Below, one piece after another: positions 48,515 through 60,300 of a stretch of 64,000 bases of DNA; the first letter of the stretch is position 1, and every line of letters starts with the position of its first letter. Where the stretch lies: the NCBI GenBank assembly GCA_030248295.1, contig JASANH010001015.1, forward strand, positions 62,001 through 126,000, read 5' to 3'. Both the position numbers and the translations under genes were made by a program. The notes beneath the pieces are model-generated. The model saw only the letters and a list, made by a program, of their open reading frames with translations. It was not told where the DNA came from and did no database searches. The stretch comes from Mesodorylaimus sp. YZB2_4. Lineage: Eukaryota; Nematoda; Enoplea; Dorylaimida; Dorylaimidae.

Positions 48515-49873
48515 GGGGCCATCCATAAAGGTCGACCGCACCAAATCTCGATTTTTTGACCCCCTCCCCCTGACCGCATGCCGACCACTTCTCGCGAACC
48601 CCCCTCAAAAATGGTCGACCACTTCAGCCACCCCCCCCCCTTCCAAACGCAGTTTTGTGAAATGTTTTATCTTATGCTTTCTCGAGCTCGACAAGGTGCC
48701 ATCTCCTTCGAAGGCAAATCTTTTTTTTAAATGCAGCGGATTTCTATTTTGTAGAAGCGTCCACAAACTTGTCCCAGTTGGCCCAGTTCTCTATGGGATT
48801 TTCAATCATTTTAGCTGGCCAGCAGTCATGATATGATAAGTGAGGCTGTGAGGTGACTCGGAATAGGTCGGGATCCTAAGTCTGACATTAAGGCATCGGG
48901 AGATTCTGCTAATAATCATGACATGCATAAGCATGGTACACTCTGATCCATCATATCTGCCATGAAGAGGCAAAAGCAACATCGGCTCAAATCGATAATG
49001 ATAGCAACACTGATTTTACGTAGCCCAGGCTGACCTTGCTGGACGCGTATCGAAACTGCGAGTGTACTCGTCAATTTCAGCTTATTTATAATGACTGAAA
49101 CTCGACCTGATAAAAAGCTTAAAAATCTGGATGACTAAAGTGTGCTTTAGTGAGGAAAATAGACTCATCTCCTTCGTCTGTGCGAGCAATGTACGACCAC
49201 AACCAAAAAATCCCGATCCCGATCGGGCTTTCCCTGATCCCGATCCCGGAAAAAAGTGATCCCGACCTATCCCTAGCGGTGACCAGCTCTCACGGCAGGC
49301 TCCCTGTGTCTTCACTGGGAGCCCCTCCACACGAGGGCATACTGGGTGAGAAAGGGCTCAGGCTTAGCTTAGGGACCATCCCGACTGGTGTTCGAGAACA
49401 GTCTCCCAATTCTCTGCTCCTTGGGTGGGCGTCCGCCATTTGACAGTAGCAGGGGTGTTGCCCAGAGCCAGGTGTCCTGAGCCAGCGACAAGCTACTGAA
49501 CTGCCATCCTCCGGAATAGAACCTCGGCCTCCCAGTCAGGGTTTCCGGCCAGCCAGGCGGGCCTGAACCAGCTGAGCCATCTCCTTCCAACCCTTTCGGA
49601 TCAGATGCCATTCCAGTTGGGAATAAGAGTCCTGATAAAGCCGAAATTGCATTGTCGAGAATGAACGACCGAGGAGAAGAGAAGACAAAGAGTTTTAAAA
49701 ATCATCAAAAGTTTTTCGCGCGCACTACTGGTGAAGATAAAAGGTGTTTTTTTGTCATCAACAATTAAAATTTGCTGCGGTCGACCATTGGCCGCAACCC
49801 CTCCCCCGACCGCAGCTGACTACTTTTTGCTAGCCCCGTCCCCCCAGCCTGCGGTCGACCTTTATGGAGCCCC
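48515..49873. mobile_element. Non-autonomous TIR DNA transposon, copy B
   Basis: Left end GGGGCCATCCATAAAGGTCG is identical to copy A; the right end has lost three bases (CTTTATGGAGCCCC). Interior blocks include GGTGACCAGCTCTCACGGCA and CCTCCACACGAGGGCATACT, plus a reversed tRNA-like segment at about 49500-49590. Another foldback element (49877-50273) starts almost at its right end. Confidence 0.8.
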
Positions 49874-49876
49874 TTC

Positions 49877-50273
49877 GGAGGCACAGCACAACGGTTACAA
49901 CGGAACAAGACATAAAAAATGGAGATTTGTCACAAAGGTCTCAGGACAGGTGGCTCCACTCTTTATGCCACTGCAGGTGCATCTTCCTGTAAAGGTTTGG
50001 CCTGCCTTTCGCCTTGGTTTTGCATCATCACTCGTCTTCTCGCTAATCGACTCCAGATCTGTGCTGGCTTATGGCACCAGATTCTGGTGATCGCGTCAGT
50101 GCATGCCATTGTCCATCGGAATAGTGAACAGATTCTCGATTAGTGGGCTGAACAGCCTACAGTCTACGTCATTGCCTTACACTACAACAATAAGACAGTG
50201 TCCTTTGTCTGATAATCAGACAAATCTCCGTTGTTTATGTCTTGTTCCGTTATAACCGTTGTGCTGTGCCTCC
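49877..50273. mobile_element. Foldback/MITE, about 400 bp
   Basis: Arms GGAGGCACAGCACAACGGTT continuing ACAACGGAACAAGACATAAA, inverted at 50231-50273. The interior shares GGTTTTGCATCATCACTCGT and GACAGTGTCCTTTGTCTGAT with decayed sequence at 33870-34130. Confidence 0.78.
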
Positions 50274-50279
50274 TAAGTG

Positions 50280-52540
50280 GACTGATAAGTCTTTCGATAC
50301 AGTAAGGCATAGCATAGCAGCAGGACGGCATGTATTTGTGCTGGCACAGTTCACTCACCAAAGGTGCCTACAATGCTCTAGCACTGGTTAGTGTGCATCA
50401 GCTCTTTGATGCGCCTCGGCGGCATTAGGTACAACATATGGGCCTGTGGATCAGTCACCCCCAAAGTCATTGTTAGCCCGCAAGTAACTGGAACCCTGAA
50501 GCAATGGACCCTGGTCGCAATGGGTTCAGGCACTGGTGTACTTAAATTCCACATTGAAAACGACACCAATTTGTACTCTCAGCTGTAAATGTACATTAGT
50601 CGTTTTCCAGGCTGATTTTTGATTCCTAGAGATCATGGCTTGAGACTTTCTTCAGTGATCGGTATCTAACGTGAACAAAAAAGAGCCATATCTTTAGCCT
50701 TGTTTACAAGACTATAACGCAGTGATAATTTATGCTTGCGCTGCACCATGTTTATGCAGAAATACCTTTTTTTTTGTTGCACCTACATTAGTGTTAGAAA
50801 TGAGCTCAAGGTCAAGGTCAGAATTCTGTCAAAACCCTGATTGATCGACCCTTGGTCAAAGTCAAGGTCTAGGTCAGAAAATTTTTTGAAGGGTCGGTCA
50901 AGGTCAGGGTCAGGTCAGAATTTCTTGCACCCGGTCAGAGTATTCTGACGGCAAAAGAAAGTAAATTTAGTGAAATGTTGGTGAAAAACATTTCAAGCTC
51001 CCGCCTTCCTTCGCGGGGATCTGGGGGCAGTTTTACAGTTCTAAATCCCAAGGCATGTCCTAAATCCTAGGACAGTCCTAAGCTATTTCACAATCAGCTT
51101 GGTATCCCACCCAAGGACACCAGGCAGTCATACAATAAGTTCAGGGCGACCTCGACCATGTCCTAAGACACTCCCTGGTGTCTTTATTTCCCAGCAGCGC
51201 TGGCAGGCGCAGGGCAATATTTCTTGATCTATGGCAATTTTGAGCTGATCTTTTTAGAGCAACTTTTTGGGCGTCTTGAGATTGTGGCATTTTGCGTTAG
51301 CTCTCTCGAGCCGTAAAAATGGTTCTTTTTCAGCTGAACTAAAATTCTGTCGCCCCTTTTCAACCGTTGAGGCCAAAAAGGGTGCCATCATCATCATTTT
51401 ACTCCTTCCTCACCCAACCAAATACATGCACTTGACAGGGGAGGGGGACACAGTATTAATTAAAACTTGTACGCGTGATAGAGTCACTAGCAAGCATAAT
51501 CATGGTACAGACTCCCGTTAAGCAGTCGCAGAAAACACAAAAGTGTGTGGACTGAAAATTATGACGTGGAAAAAACAAATGATGTGGTTCGCGCAGTCTG
51601 CTGACATGACGGTCAGATTTTGTGCATGAAACGAGGATTCCCAAATCGTTGAACCCATGGTAAACCTCATAAAATAAACCCAATTTGGCACGTTTACAGA
51701 GCTCATATAATGTGGACCAGCCTGCCTCAGTTTAAGGCATCCTCGTGGCATAGTAAAATCATTCAGATAATCGCACAACAAACTTCGACCAGTCATGGGT
51801 GCCTAGCTCACACGAAAAGTATTTATTTCCCGCGTTAAATTTTGTGGTCTGCTAAAATGTCTCGTCGACCTTTTTAATTATGAAACAAGATGTGCCATGT
51901 CTTAGGACGTGCCTAAATCTACGGATAAGGCACCCCTAGAACAACTATCGTGAAGCGTCCGAAATTGTCTAAGCGTTGTCCCAAGTTGCTGTCTAATCAG
52001 TGCCCTGAATTCATACTGTGAAAAATTAGAATCTCACTGTGGAACTGGCCCCTGCTGTGAGTCTCGTGCTATTGCAGTTATCTTACTCGTCCATTCCCCT
52101 GCCAGCCCAGCTGCATGGACTACTGTGTGCCAGCGTAGTGTGCGCTTGCGAATGCCATCCCTATCTCTTCCCATTCGTTCATATCCAAACTTGGCGTCAT
52201 TGGAGCGAGGTATTCTGGCTGTACCAGCCAATTAGAGCCTGGTAAGGCGCCTTTTCTCGGATTACGGCGAAAAGAAATCGATCATGCAGCAGGCAGTTTG
52301 AGCAGGAATTGACGTATAACGAATGAGATGTATCTTCGATCTTGAATTGGTGTCAGCTTCTCTAGTTTTCCCAAAGCCGTGAAACAGCTTTACATATCTT
52401 TTTGAGCTTGATAAAAATTCAGTTTTTTGGGCTGCTCGTGAAATTTCACGTAATGCCAGAAAATTGTCAGCTGTAGTGAATTTTCCTGGTAAAATTGCAA
52501 ACACAGAAGCTTTGTTGCTGGTGCCGGTTAAGCAAAATTT
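50280..52540. other. Intergenic region
   Basis: Contains the AGGTCA-rich array at 50805-50945. The rest shows no gene, no long repeat and no splice-supported frame. Confidence 0.45.
50805..50945 (+). repeat. AGGTCA-rich degenerate repeat, copy 1
   Basis: Repeats of TCAAGGTCA, AGGTCAGAA and GGGTCAGGTCAG over 140 bp. A similar array lies at 52545-52695. AGGTCA is also the nuclear-receptor half-site, which may be coincidence. Confidence 0.7.
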
Positions 52541-52544
52541 TTTG

Positions 52545-52695
52545 TCTGATCACTGTCAAAGTCAGAGCTAGAAAATTTACAATTCCTCGCAGGTCAACGG
52601 TCAGGTCAGAAAGTTTTTTTTGGTTCGGTCAAGGTCAAGGTCAGGTCAGAAAATTTTTTGAGGGATCGGTCAAGGTCATGGTCAGGTCAGACAGT
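52545..52695 (+). repeat. AGGTCA-rich degenerate repeat, copy 2
   Basis: CGGTCAAGGTCAAGGTCAGG, TCAGAAAATTTTTTGAGGGA and further GGTCAGGTCAG units, as at 50805-50945. It ends about 40 bp left of the duplicated secreted-peptide block. Confidence 0.7.
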
Positions 52696-52997
52696 GAAAA
52701 ACCCAGGCCAATGGAACACTAACCAACATGGAGTATCTAAAATTTGACATGGAAGAAATAAAGAATGAAATCTAAAAGGTCTAAAGGTTTTATAGAAGCA
52801 TTTTAAGAGCGTCACTTCAGCTGGCTTTGATATCAGCCGCGATATTCTAAATGACAAGAGCCGCGTAATGCTTGGTGCTTGTTTTCGAATCACTTTCTGA
52901 AATTCTAAGCTATCCAACGTTGGATTAATCTATTTTAGAAATTCTTAGATTATCTTCTTTTGTGACAAGAACACAAAACGCTGCAAATCCTATCAGG

Positions 52998-53003
52998 TAT
53001 ATA
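52998..53003 (+). promoter_or_regulatory. Candidate TATA box, secreted peptide copy 2
   Basis: TATATA, 76 bp upstream of the ATG at 53074, in the duplicated upstream block shared with the first copy. Confidence 0.4.
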
Positions 53004-53073
53004 TGCTGTCACAAAACGACTGGATTATAGACGCTTAGCTTGTACAAAGTGTCAACGATCAAAAAAGTGAATA

Positions 53074-53393
53074 ATGTTTGTTGCCCTCTTCTGCCTTCTA
53101 ATTCTGGTTGCATCGACGGACCAATTCAGTTTTGATCGCGAACGCTTCAGCCGCCAATTAACTAACGAGGTACGTGATTGTGAGTTGTCATTTCTTATTT
53201 GCAGTAACTGATAAATTGACTGGCTGCTGTATTTTAGTCGGAGTTTTTGCGTGGCTCCTCGTATTGCCATCAGGATGACAAGTGCGCGGATAAAGGTTGC
53301 AGCAGATTCGAAGTTTTCCAGTGCGTGTACCTCGGGGTGAGAGAAGGCGTAGACTATGGCTGCATGTGCATGCGCATGGATACAGGCAAATAA
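53074..53393 (+). CDS. Small secreted six-cysteine peptide, copy 2 (intact locus)
   Basis: Exons 53074-53169 and 53238-53393 encode 83 residues with the same structure as the copy at 34602: signal peptide, short basic stretch, then six cysteines in exon 2. The intron is identical in position and almost identical in sequence. Here the 3' flank is continuous, with AATAAA at 53457-53462, so this is the likelier active copy. Open frame, splice sites, TATA element and signal peptide are all kept in both copies, which suggests a recent duplication, selection, or both. The size, secretion signal and cysteine density suit a defence peptide, venom-like peptide or signalling ligand, but nothing here decides between them. 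Confidence 0.74.
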
Positions 53394-53456
53394 AAGAAAA
53401 TTCGAGGGATAAATGAAATACATGAGATGCAAGATTTGTAATTTCTGTTTTGAAAC

Positions 53457-53462
53457 AATAAA
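53457..53462 (+). terminator. Candidate poly(A) signal, secreted peptide copy 2
   Basis: AATAAA 64 bp after the stop codon. The homologous site of copy 1 is displaced to 37264-37269. Confidence 0.5.
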
Positions 53463-53664
53463 ATGAAAATTTGGGGGAGTTGGCGACTCACAAAGTTTCT
53501 ACACAGTACATCCCTGAAATTTTAGCTAGCCTTATTGTAGAAGACAGGATAGTGATCAGCAGTATTTTACCGCCTTCTTATCGCGCCACTGGTGAATTGG
53601 CGGTGATCACACGCTGGGAATTCAGCAAGAATATTGTCACACATGCCACACCACGTTCAACCGG

Positions 53665-53812
53665 CGAGGTGCCCGTCGTCCAGCGGGTCAGGGTGTCTGC
53701 CTCTCACGCTTGGTGCGCATGCACAGGGGAGGTTTCGACGCCTGCCTGGGAAGAGAATTATTGCAAATTTATGCGCTCCTTAGCCGTCGAGTGTGCTGTA
53801 TAGTGCTTGGAT
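53665..53812 (+). repeat. tRNA-derived SINE copy 2
   Basis: Starts AGGTGCCCGTCGTCCAGCGG with GGTCAGGGTGTCTGCCTCTC. A decayed box B (GGTTTCGACGCCTGCCTGGG) and the tail CTCCTTAGCCGTCGAGTGTG follow, ending in TGTATAGTGCTTGGAT. Same family as 4125-4275. Confidence 0.68.
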
Positions 53813-53934
53813 ATGGATAAAGTGCGATATGACATCACGCCCACTCAGATCGCATAATCCATTTTAAGTGTCCTCGCGAAATCAGCGCAATACACTAATC
53901 TGCACTTGATCTGCACTGTAGGCTTTTTGTACCG

Positions 53935-54050
53935 TTCCCAGTTGCGCTTTTACCAATTGCGCTGATCCCAATTGCGCCGTTCTCACTTGCGCCGTGCCTC
54001 AGTTGCGCCGTTTGCAGCGGTGTGTCCATTAGCGCCATTTCGACGAGCCT
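53935..54050 (+). repeat. AATTGCGCC minisatellite
   Basis: Five or six units of about 17 bp of the type CCAATTGCGCCGTTCTC / CAGTTGCGCCGTGCCTC, followed by a GC-rich block (54085-54200) with CTGGGGTCTGGGGC repeats. Confidence 0.72.
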
Positions 54051-54199
54051 GTTTCAAAGTGGATTAACACGTGAATGCTCCTTCATACTTCGTCTGGGGT
54101 CTGGGGCTGGGGCGCCCCAGAAGTCACTGAATACTTCCCCCGGGTCCTGGGTCTGGGGCGGCCCCGCCTGCGTTTTCGACAAATCCGCCTCATCCCAGC

Positions 54200-57100
54200 C
54201 GCCAGGTTCTGGGGCGGGAGTTCGATAGCTGGGATATTCGATAGGCAAGCAGCAACGATGGATGACAGCTGAAAGCGGACTGAAAATGTTGGAAAGAGTG
54301 CCCATTTCCGATGTTGTGTGGAGCGCAGTAGATGTTGGCGCCGATCGATCTTACAGGTTGACTTGGCACTAACGATGTTACGAGTACACATGAGAAGTAA
54401 GGGTGGGAGGTTCAGAGAAAGGCGATAGATGAATCATAAATAGCATAGTTGTGTCCTGTACTGTATGTTGCAGAAAATGACCGAAAGATGAAGTCATGGT
54501 GCATGGCTGTGTGGTGTCCGTCTATGGATATAGGATGACATGGCATGGCATGGTGATGTACTGGGGATGTTGAAGTGAAGCTAGGACGTGGTCAGGGATC
54601 AGCCAAAAACTGAGAAAGTGGATTCTGAAGCTTCCAGTCACAAGTCAAGTTGTCTGGAATGAACTATATGAAGCTGTAAAAACGCTGCAACAAAAAGGGT
54701 GCAAAAATATTAAAAAACCGTGCATGTGTCTGTACCAGTACACCTGTATAATTTGACTACATCAGCCAGGGATGACGAAAATTTTATCTGGTCACGCTCC
54801 TGCCAACTCAGACAAAATTTCAAAAAACTAATCCGTCTTCTGCTTGAGAGGGTCTTTTTATATTTTTGCCAGCACACACAGCAGCATCCCTCTGCGCGTC
54901 TCCACTGGGAGCACCTCCACGCGAGGGCATCCTGGACAGGACACCGACTTCCTCGGACAATGGCTTTGTCCGTGCTCCTGCCCAAACTGTCTCTGCACTA
55001 GGAGCACCTCGGCGGTCCCATGTGCGTCACCCACGGCCTGGCGTGCAAGGTCAGCGAGGGTTTATGGCTCGCAAACCGACCTCCATGACCAGGGATCGAA
55101 CCCGGGACGAGTCCATCCACTCGCCACCAAGCAACGCGAAGAGACGAATGCAGATTTTCCGCGGCTGCTCTGCGTGACCATACCAGTCTTTGATCCATAA
55201 AATTTTCACCCCCCTGTGCACATTTTGCCAGAGTCGTTTTGCTATTTTACCATCATTAGCATCATGACATAAATCACTAAAATTTATAACAATCTCGACC
55301 TTTCCTCAAAAAACCTCAAAATCCTGGCTGCAGCCCCTGCGCTGCACCAACAAGGCCGCACAAAATCAAAATACAGCGCAATTCCCTCCGTCTACCAGGA
55401 AATCGAGGGCTTTTTTCGTGAAATATACTTACTACCAGCCAGGATACTACAACCTCATGCGTTGGCCCATGCTAAGTATTTTTCACAGAAATCTATACTC
55501 TCTTCACCCAATCGCAAGGTTTTACCAGAAAACCTAGATAATTTTTTGGCGCTAGCTCTTAACAAAAATAGTAATCACTTCAAAATTGCTTAATTCGTAT
55601 TTGTATTCCCGCTTGATGCTCAGGTACAAACTGCTCACAGCAAACTTCTGGTGTGCGCGATTGGCCCCACGAGCCTACAAAGAATGTTTCTGTTTCTGCT
55701 TGTTCTTTCCATTTATGGGTAAAAATTTCTCTGAAATTTTGATCTGCGAACAAAAGTTCAAAGCGTAAAACATTTCTGTGATTACTTGTCTGTTCAAGCG
55801 GATTAAACGAAATTCGCCTTATTAATTCATGTTTTATTGAAAGGTTGGTGAAATTTTTTTTCGGCGCATGTATCTAGTTCAATAACATGAAAAGAATTCA
55901 ACACGATTTTCGCTCGCTCGGTTCTTTTTTAAGCAGGTTTGCAATCATTAGGCAATGCGTAAGAAAACAATCGATAGGTCTGAGAGTATGGGCTTAAAAA
56001 AGGCTAGTTGATTCTTTTGTGGTTGGAAAATGACCATTATTATTATTAGATGGTCCGTAAAATTGGTGGTACAATTCAAGTTCGGGAAAGGAAGCCCTGG
56101 AAAGAATAATTTATTTTCTTAACCTTTAAAAAACAATATGGGATAGCTCTATTCGAAACCACTCGTCTAATCGATTGGTTGCTAGGGGTTCGAGTTCGGA
56201 ATTGATGCCGGGCGTTAAAAGAACGCTTAGAACTCTTGCTCGACTTCTATTGTTTGATGGTATTCCGAGTAAAGCACTTTATCTTCTCGCGTGCTTCGTG
56301 TAGGCGGAAACGGATTAGCGGTGTACCTTTATTCGACTAGGGTGATATATTAGCTGTGATAAATTTGATGTTGCACCTCGGCGCTTGCCGAGAATCTCTT
56401 CTAGACCTGCTGGGTTTTATCGAAAAAACTCGCATATCAATCATAGTTCCTTTGCGCGAGACAGCTTTTTTCTATCAAAAGAAGCTTCTTGTCATATTTT
56501 TTAGTCGTTTGGCTTTCAAATCCGGTTTTCTCATGGTCCATATTCGAGAAAGGTCTTTTGTGCGTGGATGATTGCATGCTGATTTCTTTTTCATTCTAGG
56601 CAGGCACAGCTAATTTCCATTAACTGATGTTTCATCCGCCAGCGAAGGCCATATTCTAAACTCGATTCGAAGAAACCACTTGCATTTAGGCGAATAGAAA
56701 AAACGATTTTCTTAGGTATTTCGGGAAAGATTTTGCACGTTTTCTCGGCAATTTGATTCTTGGAAAGTTTTTTCGTTTTGATGGCAGACCTTTTTTTTCA
56801 AAGATAGGTGGTCAAGGAAACGAATGGGGCTGGGAGTTTATAGGGTTCGGGTGAGTAGTTTCGTATGATCGTTATTCATTACGCTATGCACTCGTCATCG
56901 CGAAATGGAGGCGGTCTTGACGCTTGTGGCCGATTGATCCGAGCCCCTTCTATGCCATGTCCATACATAGGCATAGCGGCGGGGCGTGTTTAGTAGTTGC
57001 GAGGAGGCCGTTTCGAGGCCCTTAGTTACCATAATATGAGCACGACAACCAGTAACCTTATTATATTAGTTCTTTTTTTAGGATCGTCATTCATGCTATG

Positions 57101-57328
57101 ACATTTTCGAAAATGAATTATTGAAAAGATTGACATTGTCTGCGTTGCACGCGATTTGCTCATCGACTTATCCTTTATAAATATGCCATTTATGAACGTA
57201 TAGTCGAGGTATATTCGATTTGGATTCGATAAAATATATCGAGCGAGTGCGAAAAAAGGGTGGTGGTTAATGCGAGTGGTGCATAATTGACCGACGATTA
57301 TTGTGATCGCTGGTCGTTTTATTTTTCG
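54200..57328. other. Intergenic region before the glycosyltransferase gene
   Basis: A GC-rich low-complexity block ends at about 54240, and a mosaic repeat with tRNA-like pieces spans 54880-55195. The rest is AT-rich and unassigned. The last few hundred bases presumably hold the glycosyltransferase promoter. Confidence 0.45.
54880..55195 (+). repeat. Mosaic repeat related to the interior of the TIR element
   Basis: CCACTGGGAGCACCTCCACG plus CGAGGGCATCCTGG resembles CACTGGGAGCCCCTCCACAC with GAGGGCATACTGG in the TIR elements. A reversed tRNA box B (AGGGATCGAACCCGGGACGA) follows at about 55090. A reversed fragment with GCATGCCAGGCCGTGG lies at about 13743. Confidence 0.55.
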
Positions 57329-60300
57329 ATGCCGCCCGTCGATTCATGGTTGAACAGGTGGCGGCCGTCGTTCTTTTCTAATAGAGCGGCTAGGCAAACG
57401 CCAACAATATTTATACCATTTCGACCATTTTTATTCGTGGCAAGGCGGACGTTGATTTTTTGTGCCGTCATATTAATTTCCTACGTATTAGTCACCAATA
57501 TGATTGGTTATGAAAGAATATGGTCCAATTCATTGCCGTCGTTTATGCCCGCCACAACGCCGACCTCGAATCATGGACACGACCCGTCGGCCAAGCACAA
57601 TCTAAGGTACAAACATGGTCGAACGTCCGACGACAATGGCCATACGACTAGCACGAACGACACGGACGGGGACAGGTACGGCACGGGCTTGTTTGGTCAG
57701 ATGCGAAATGGGCAATCGTGGGGGGGGGGGGGGTGTCCTGAGTCGCCTGTTCGGGGCTGTCGCCTAATGGAAAAGCATGAAATGCCTGGGAAACCATCTC
57801 GTAACAATTCCCCCACTGCGCTCGCTGGGAGAATCGACTCACTGAGATGTGTGACGGTTCCCCCACCTTAATTTTTTGCCTGATGCGCAGGTACGACTCG
57901 GGTTGCAAAAGGTAGGACGAGTATAGGCTTGTATAGGCTTGTATGATGTGTGGCAGTGTAAAGTGCAAATTTCGCTGCTGCGCTTCATGTGGAAGGTATT
58001 CAGGCTACGAACTTTTTGAACTCCGTGCGCACTTCGCCATCAGGAAGAATATGTGACACGTTACCGGTGAGAGTGTATGTAAGATCAGGCCAGATTTTTC
58101 TGCTGATCAAGGCATGGTTCATGTCCCAAGTGCTTTAGTGGGACTTTAGAGAATTCACCAGCAAGCAGCTGCAGATTTTGGTGAAGCAGTTTCTTTCACT
58201 CACGAAGCATTTAAGGCTCGTCTTCTTCGTCCTTGGACCAGGCGAGAGTTTCCAAGGAGCCACAAGGTCGTCATTATAAAATGGCAGTCGAATGATAAAA
58301 CAGTAAAATCATGGAGTATTTGAGGCATATATTTCATATCTTCTAGGATAAGTAATGATTTGTGAATGTGTGTTTGTTCCTAGACGAAGGCTCAAAATTT
58401 GAATAGCTACAATGTCCAACACTGATGGGGTGGGGGGGGGGGGGGGGAATGTCGCATATCTCATTGAGTCGATTTCTCCACCAGGCGCAATGGGGGAACC
58501 GTTTTATTTGAAAAATCAGGCAAACTAGAAATTTTTGACCCAAATCAGGAAAAACTGACTTGCATTTTGAGATTCTAAATTTCGAATCACCCGCCTTTTC
58601 TGTGTGCTTGTTGATCATGCGATAGGTCACTAAATCAATTGAAATTCATTCAGTAGTGTAGGCAGTCTAAAAATTTTAAAACCTCAGTTTTGTCCGAAAA
58701 ATCTGGAAAAAACAGAGAAATCGTTTCCTGTAGCTATGGAAAACTGGTTTCAGGAAAAACTAGTTTTGGCGAAACTAGAAGAACGGAGTTCAAGGAAACT
58801 GTACTACAAAACTAGTTTAGTTGGGCATAGTTTTGGGCAAACTAGTTTGTTGGGCAAAAGTTGGGCAAAACTAGTTTTGCAAAACTAGTTCGAGTAGAGA
58901 ACGCTAGTTTCAAGGAAAACTAGTTCAGCTTGGCAAAACTAGTTTAGTTGGGCAAAACTAGTTCAGTTGGGCAAAACTAGTTTAGATGGGCAAAACTAGT
59001 TAAGTTGGGCAAAACTAGTTTAGCAAAACTAGTTCAAGTAGAGAAAGCTAGTTTCAAGAAAAACTAGTTTAGCGAAACTGGTGTCAAAAAAACCTTGTCA
59101 GGAGCAGGGGAAACATCCTGGGTTGTTTTTGGTAACAAAGCACAAAAATGGGAAAAATCGTTGGTCAATAGTTAAAAAAAAGTATATGATATTTTTTGAA
59201 TCTCTGATCCTTAAAATGTGAGAGGTTTGTAAAATTTTTGCGTTATCGCCAAAAGATCAGAGAGGATGAGATGAGAGTTTCCATATTTGTCATAAAATTC
59301 TGGCAAATGGCGTGCTGCTTGAAATGAAGCGAACACAACGCAGGGATTTTCTTGTTTGTTGCATCAGTCAACGTCAAACCTTCAAAGTCTTTGTTTATTT
59401 AGGCGTAGGTTGCGTTGTGCTAACAACCACGCTTCTTTATCTTGAGGGTGTTGTCCAGGTTGAATTACACGTGCGATAGGGCAAAGGTAGAGTAAAAAAT
59501 GCACTATCACTACAAGTTTTCCGCCATTTTTTAAATACACTTTTAGCTCGATAAAACTAGTTTTGGATCAACTAAAAAATAAAGAAATCTTACATCAAAG
59601 ACTAGTTTGAGTAGCTATAGAAAACTGGTTAAGGAAAAACTAGTTCGGCGAAACTAGTTCGAATGGATGGAGAAAGCTAGTTTTAACAAATTTAGCTGGA
59701 TAAAACTAATTCGAAAAAACTAACGTTAGTTTGGCAAAACTAGTGTCAAGTAAACTGGTTAGGGAAACTGTTGCCAAAAAACTGAGTTTAAGAAAACAAG
59801 GTTGGCGAAACTAGCTTCGTGTAAACTAGTTAGGGAAAGCAGGTATTATGGAAACTAGTTTGGGAAACGTGCCAAGAAAACGAGTTTGAGAAAACTAGTT
59901 TCTTGTAAACTAGTTTGGAAATTGGGGAAACTTGTTTCATGTTAACTAGTTGGGGGAAAATGGTGTTAAGAAAACTGCGTAGTTTAAGGGATCGAATAAA
60001 ATTGAGATATTCTTTGTGTGATGGTTGAAATGGTGTGATTACACAGCGTGTTCGTAGTTATGAGAAATAATAATCAAAGGCTACAAGTTATAATGAAGTT
60101 AACCTAATGTGAAAAATTTTGTATTTTAGAAACTTGGCTGATTATGAGAAAGTTGGTTGGTTCCTAAAACACCTTGTAAAATGGCATGTGAAATATGGAG
60201 CATAATGTACTGTATGTGATGATTAGATTATGAGAAACAAATCTAGAAAGGAACCCAGAAAGATCTGGTTTTGCACGTGTAATGAACTATTTATGTATAC

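Larger units (their letters stand above)
52734..53535 (+). repeat. Segmental duplication, copy 2 (uninterrupted)
   Basis: Contains the second secreted peptide gene with continuous 5' and 3' flanks. It corresponds to 34265-34925 plus 37236-37345. Confidence 0.88.

Noticed and set aside
53238-53393. Assignment of the six-cysteine peptide to the CS-alpha-beta defensin/toxin fold
   Set aside because: The C-x-C end fits, but the second and third cysteines are four residues apart rather than the required three, so the fold cannot be claimed.
54720-55200. Overlapping plus-strand frames of about 100 codons
   Set aside because: The region is a mosaic of repeats containing reversed tRNA-like segments also found in the TIR elements; the frames are not conserved.
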